Assembly: GCA_002315555.1 (NCBI GenBank)
Contig: DCHF01000037.1
Span: 1-22,225, forward strand
Length of the DNA: 22,225 bases
Source of the DNA: Lachnospiraceae bacterium UBA1759
GTDB lineage: Bacteria; Bacillota; Clostridia; Lachnospirales; Lachnospiraceae
Direction: 5' to 3'
Shown: piece after piece, positions 21,743 to 22,225 of the stretch
How the letters are laid out: each line of letters opens with the position of its first letter
How positions within the stretch are numbered: position 1 is the stretch's first letter
The notes under the pieces: model-generated
The model's database searches: none
Seen by the model: the letters and a program-made list of their open reading frames with translations, nothing else
Told to the model about the DNA's origin: nothing
Translations under genes and position numbers: made by a program

Positions 21743-22225
21743 TTAAACTTCCTTGTAATCGCCGTCTACGACATCATCATCCTGCTGAGCGCCGCCGTTC
21801 TGCTGATAGCCGCCCTGGAAGCCGCCCATGTCCGGGCCTGCCTGCTGGCCTGCGCCCTGGGTCTGCTCATACATGACCTTGAACAGCTCGTTTGCGGAGT
21901 TCATCAGAGTTTCTCTCTTTGCCTTCAGCTCTTCGGTCTGTGCCGGAGTAACGTTGTTGATATCGGTCGCGTTGACGCAGTCCTCAAGAGACTTCAGGTC
22001 TTCTTCGACCTTTGCCTTCAGAGAAGCATCCAGCTTGTCGCCGACCTGGTTCATAGCGTCCTTGATCTGGCCGACCATTGCTTCCGCCTCGTTACGTGCA
22101 TCGACACCTTCCTTACGTGCCTTATCTGCCGCTTCAAACTCGGCAGCTTCACGAACAGCCTTGTCGATATCGGCGTCAGACATGTTGGAGCCTGCGGTGA
22201 TGGTGATGTGCTGCTCCTTGCCGGT
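21743..22225 (-). CDS. dnaK: Molecular chaperone DnaK, C-terminal end only
   Basis: The final 160 codons of the Hsp70 chaperone; the gene enters from the right edge with no start in the window. The visible part begins in the substrate-binding beta domain (TGKEQHITITAGSN). It continues through the helical lid (MSDADIDKAVREAAEFEAAD onward) and ends in a Gly/Gln-rich linker and the acidic tail DDDVVDGDYKEV, as usual for Firmicute DnaK. The stop at 21743 is 79 bases upstream of dnaJ. An internal ATG at 22183 is not a real start. Confidence 0.97.
   Translation of the reverse strand, partial: TGKEQHITITAGSNMSDADIDKAVREAAEFEAADKARKEGVDARNEAEAMVGQIKDAMNQVGDKLDASLKAKVEEDLKSLEDCVNATDINNVTPAQTEELKAKRETLMNSANELFKVMYEQTQGAGQQAGPDMGGFQGGYQQNGGAQQDDDVVDGDYKEV

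Overview
The window is a stretch of Clostridia chromosome in which every supported gene lies on the minus strand. The rplU-prp-rpmA-obgE order, the L27 N-terminal extension paired with the Prp protease, and a TIGR03960/TIGR03936 radical SAM pair all point to Firmicutes. Secreted dockerin and DUF5722 proteins suggest Lachnospiraceae, but that family assignment is inference. Both edges cut genes: obgE loses its C-terminus at base 1 and dnaK loses its N-terminal bulk at base 22225. No gap between genes exceeds about 225 bases, and each gap is described below.

In minus-strand transcription order, the right end carries dnaK (3' end), dnaJ and a one-base-overlapping S51 peptidase, closed by a strong terminator. 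A good extended -10 promoter then drives a three-gene cell-surface operon. It encodes a glucosaminidase-like secreted protein ending in a dockerin, a membrane-anchored protein with a cohesin-like N-terminal domain, and a DUF5722 putative glycosidase ending in a near-identical dockerin. A second DUF5722 gene without dockerin follows, behind its own upstream region containing a 27-bp tandem repeat.

Next is the rpsO-pnp pair with its own promoter, a leader and several intergenic hairpins, ended by a long terminator. A second envelope operon follows from its own promoter: LicD, a fusion of an IspD/TarI-like cytidylyltransferase with an APH-like kinase, a class B-like sortase lacking the usual arginine, and a cysteine-rich small protein. 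The last two genes overlap by ATGA. An rRNA pseudouridine synthase and the two radical SAM family genes form another overlapping operon behind a repeat-rich control region. Finally rplU-prp-rpmA, with a consensus promoter, leads through a terminator into obgE.

The two points that most deserve a second look are the possible minimal membrane-anchored cohesin-dockerin display system (14509-19576) and the two-gene alcohol kinase/cytidylyltransferase/LicD pathway (7361-9785). Several operator-like repeat arrays also lie in promoter regions.
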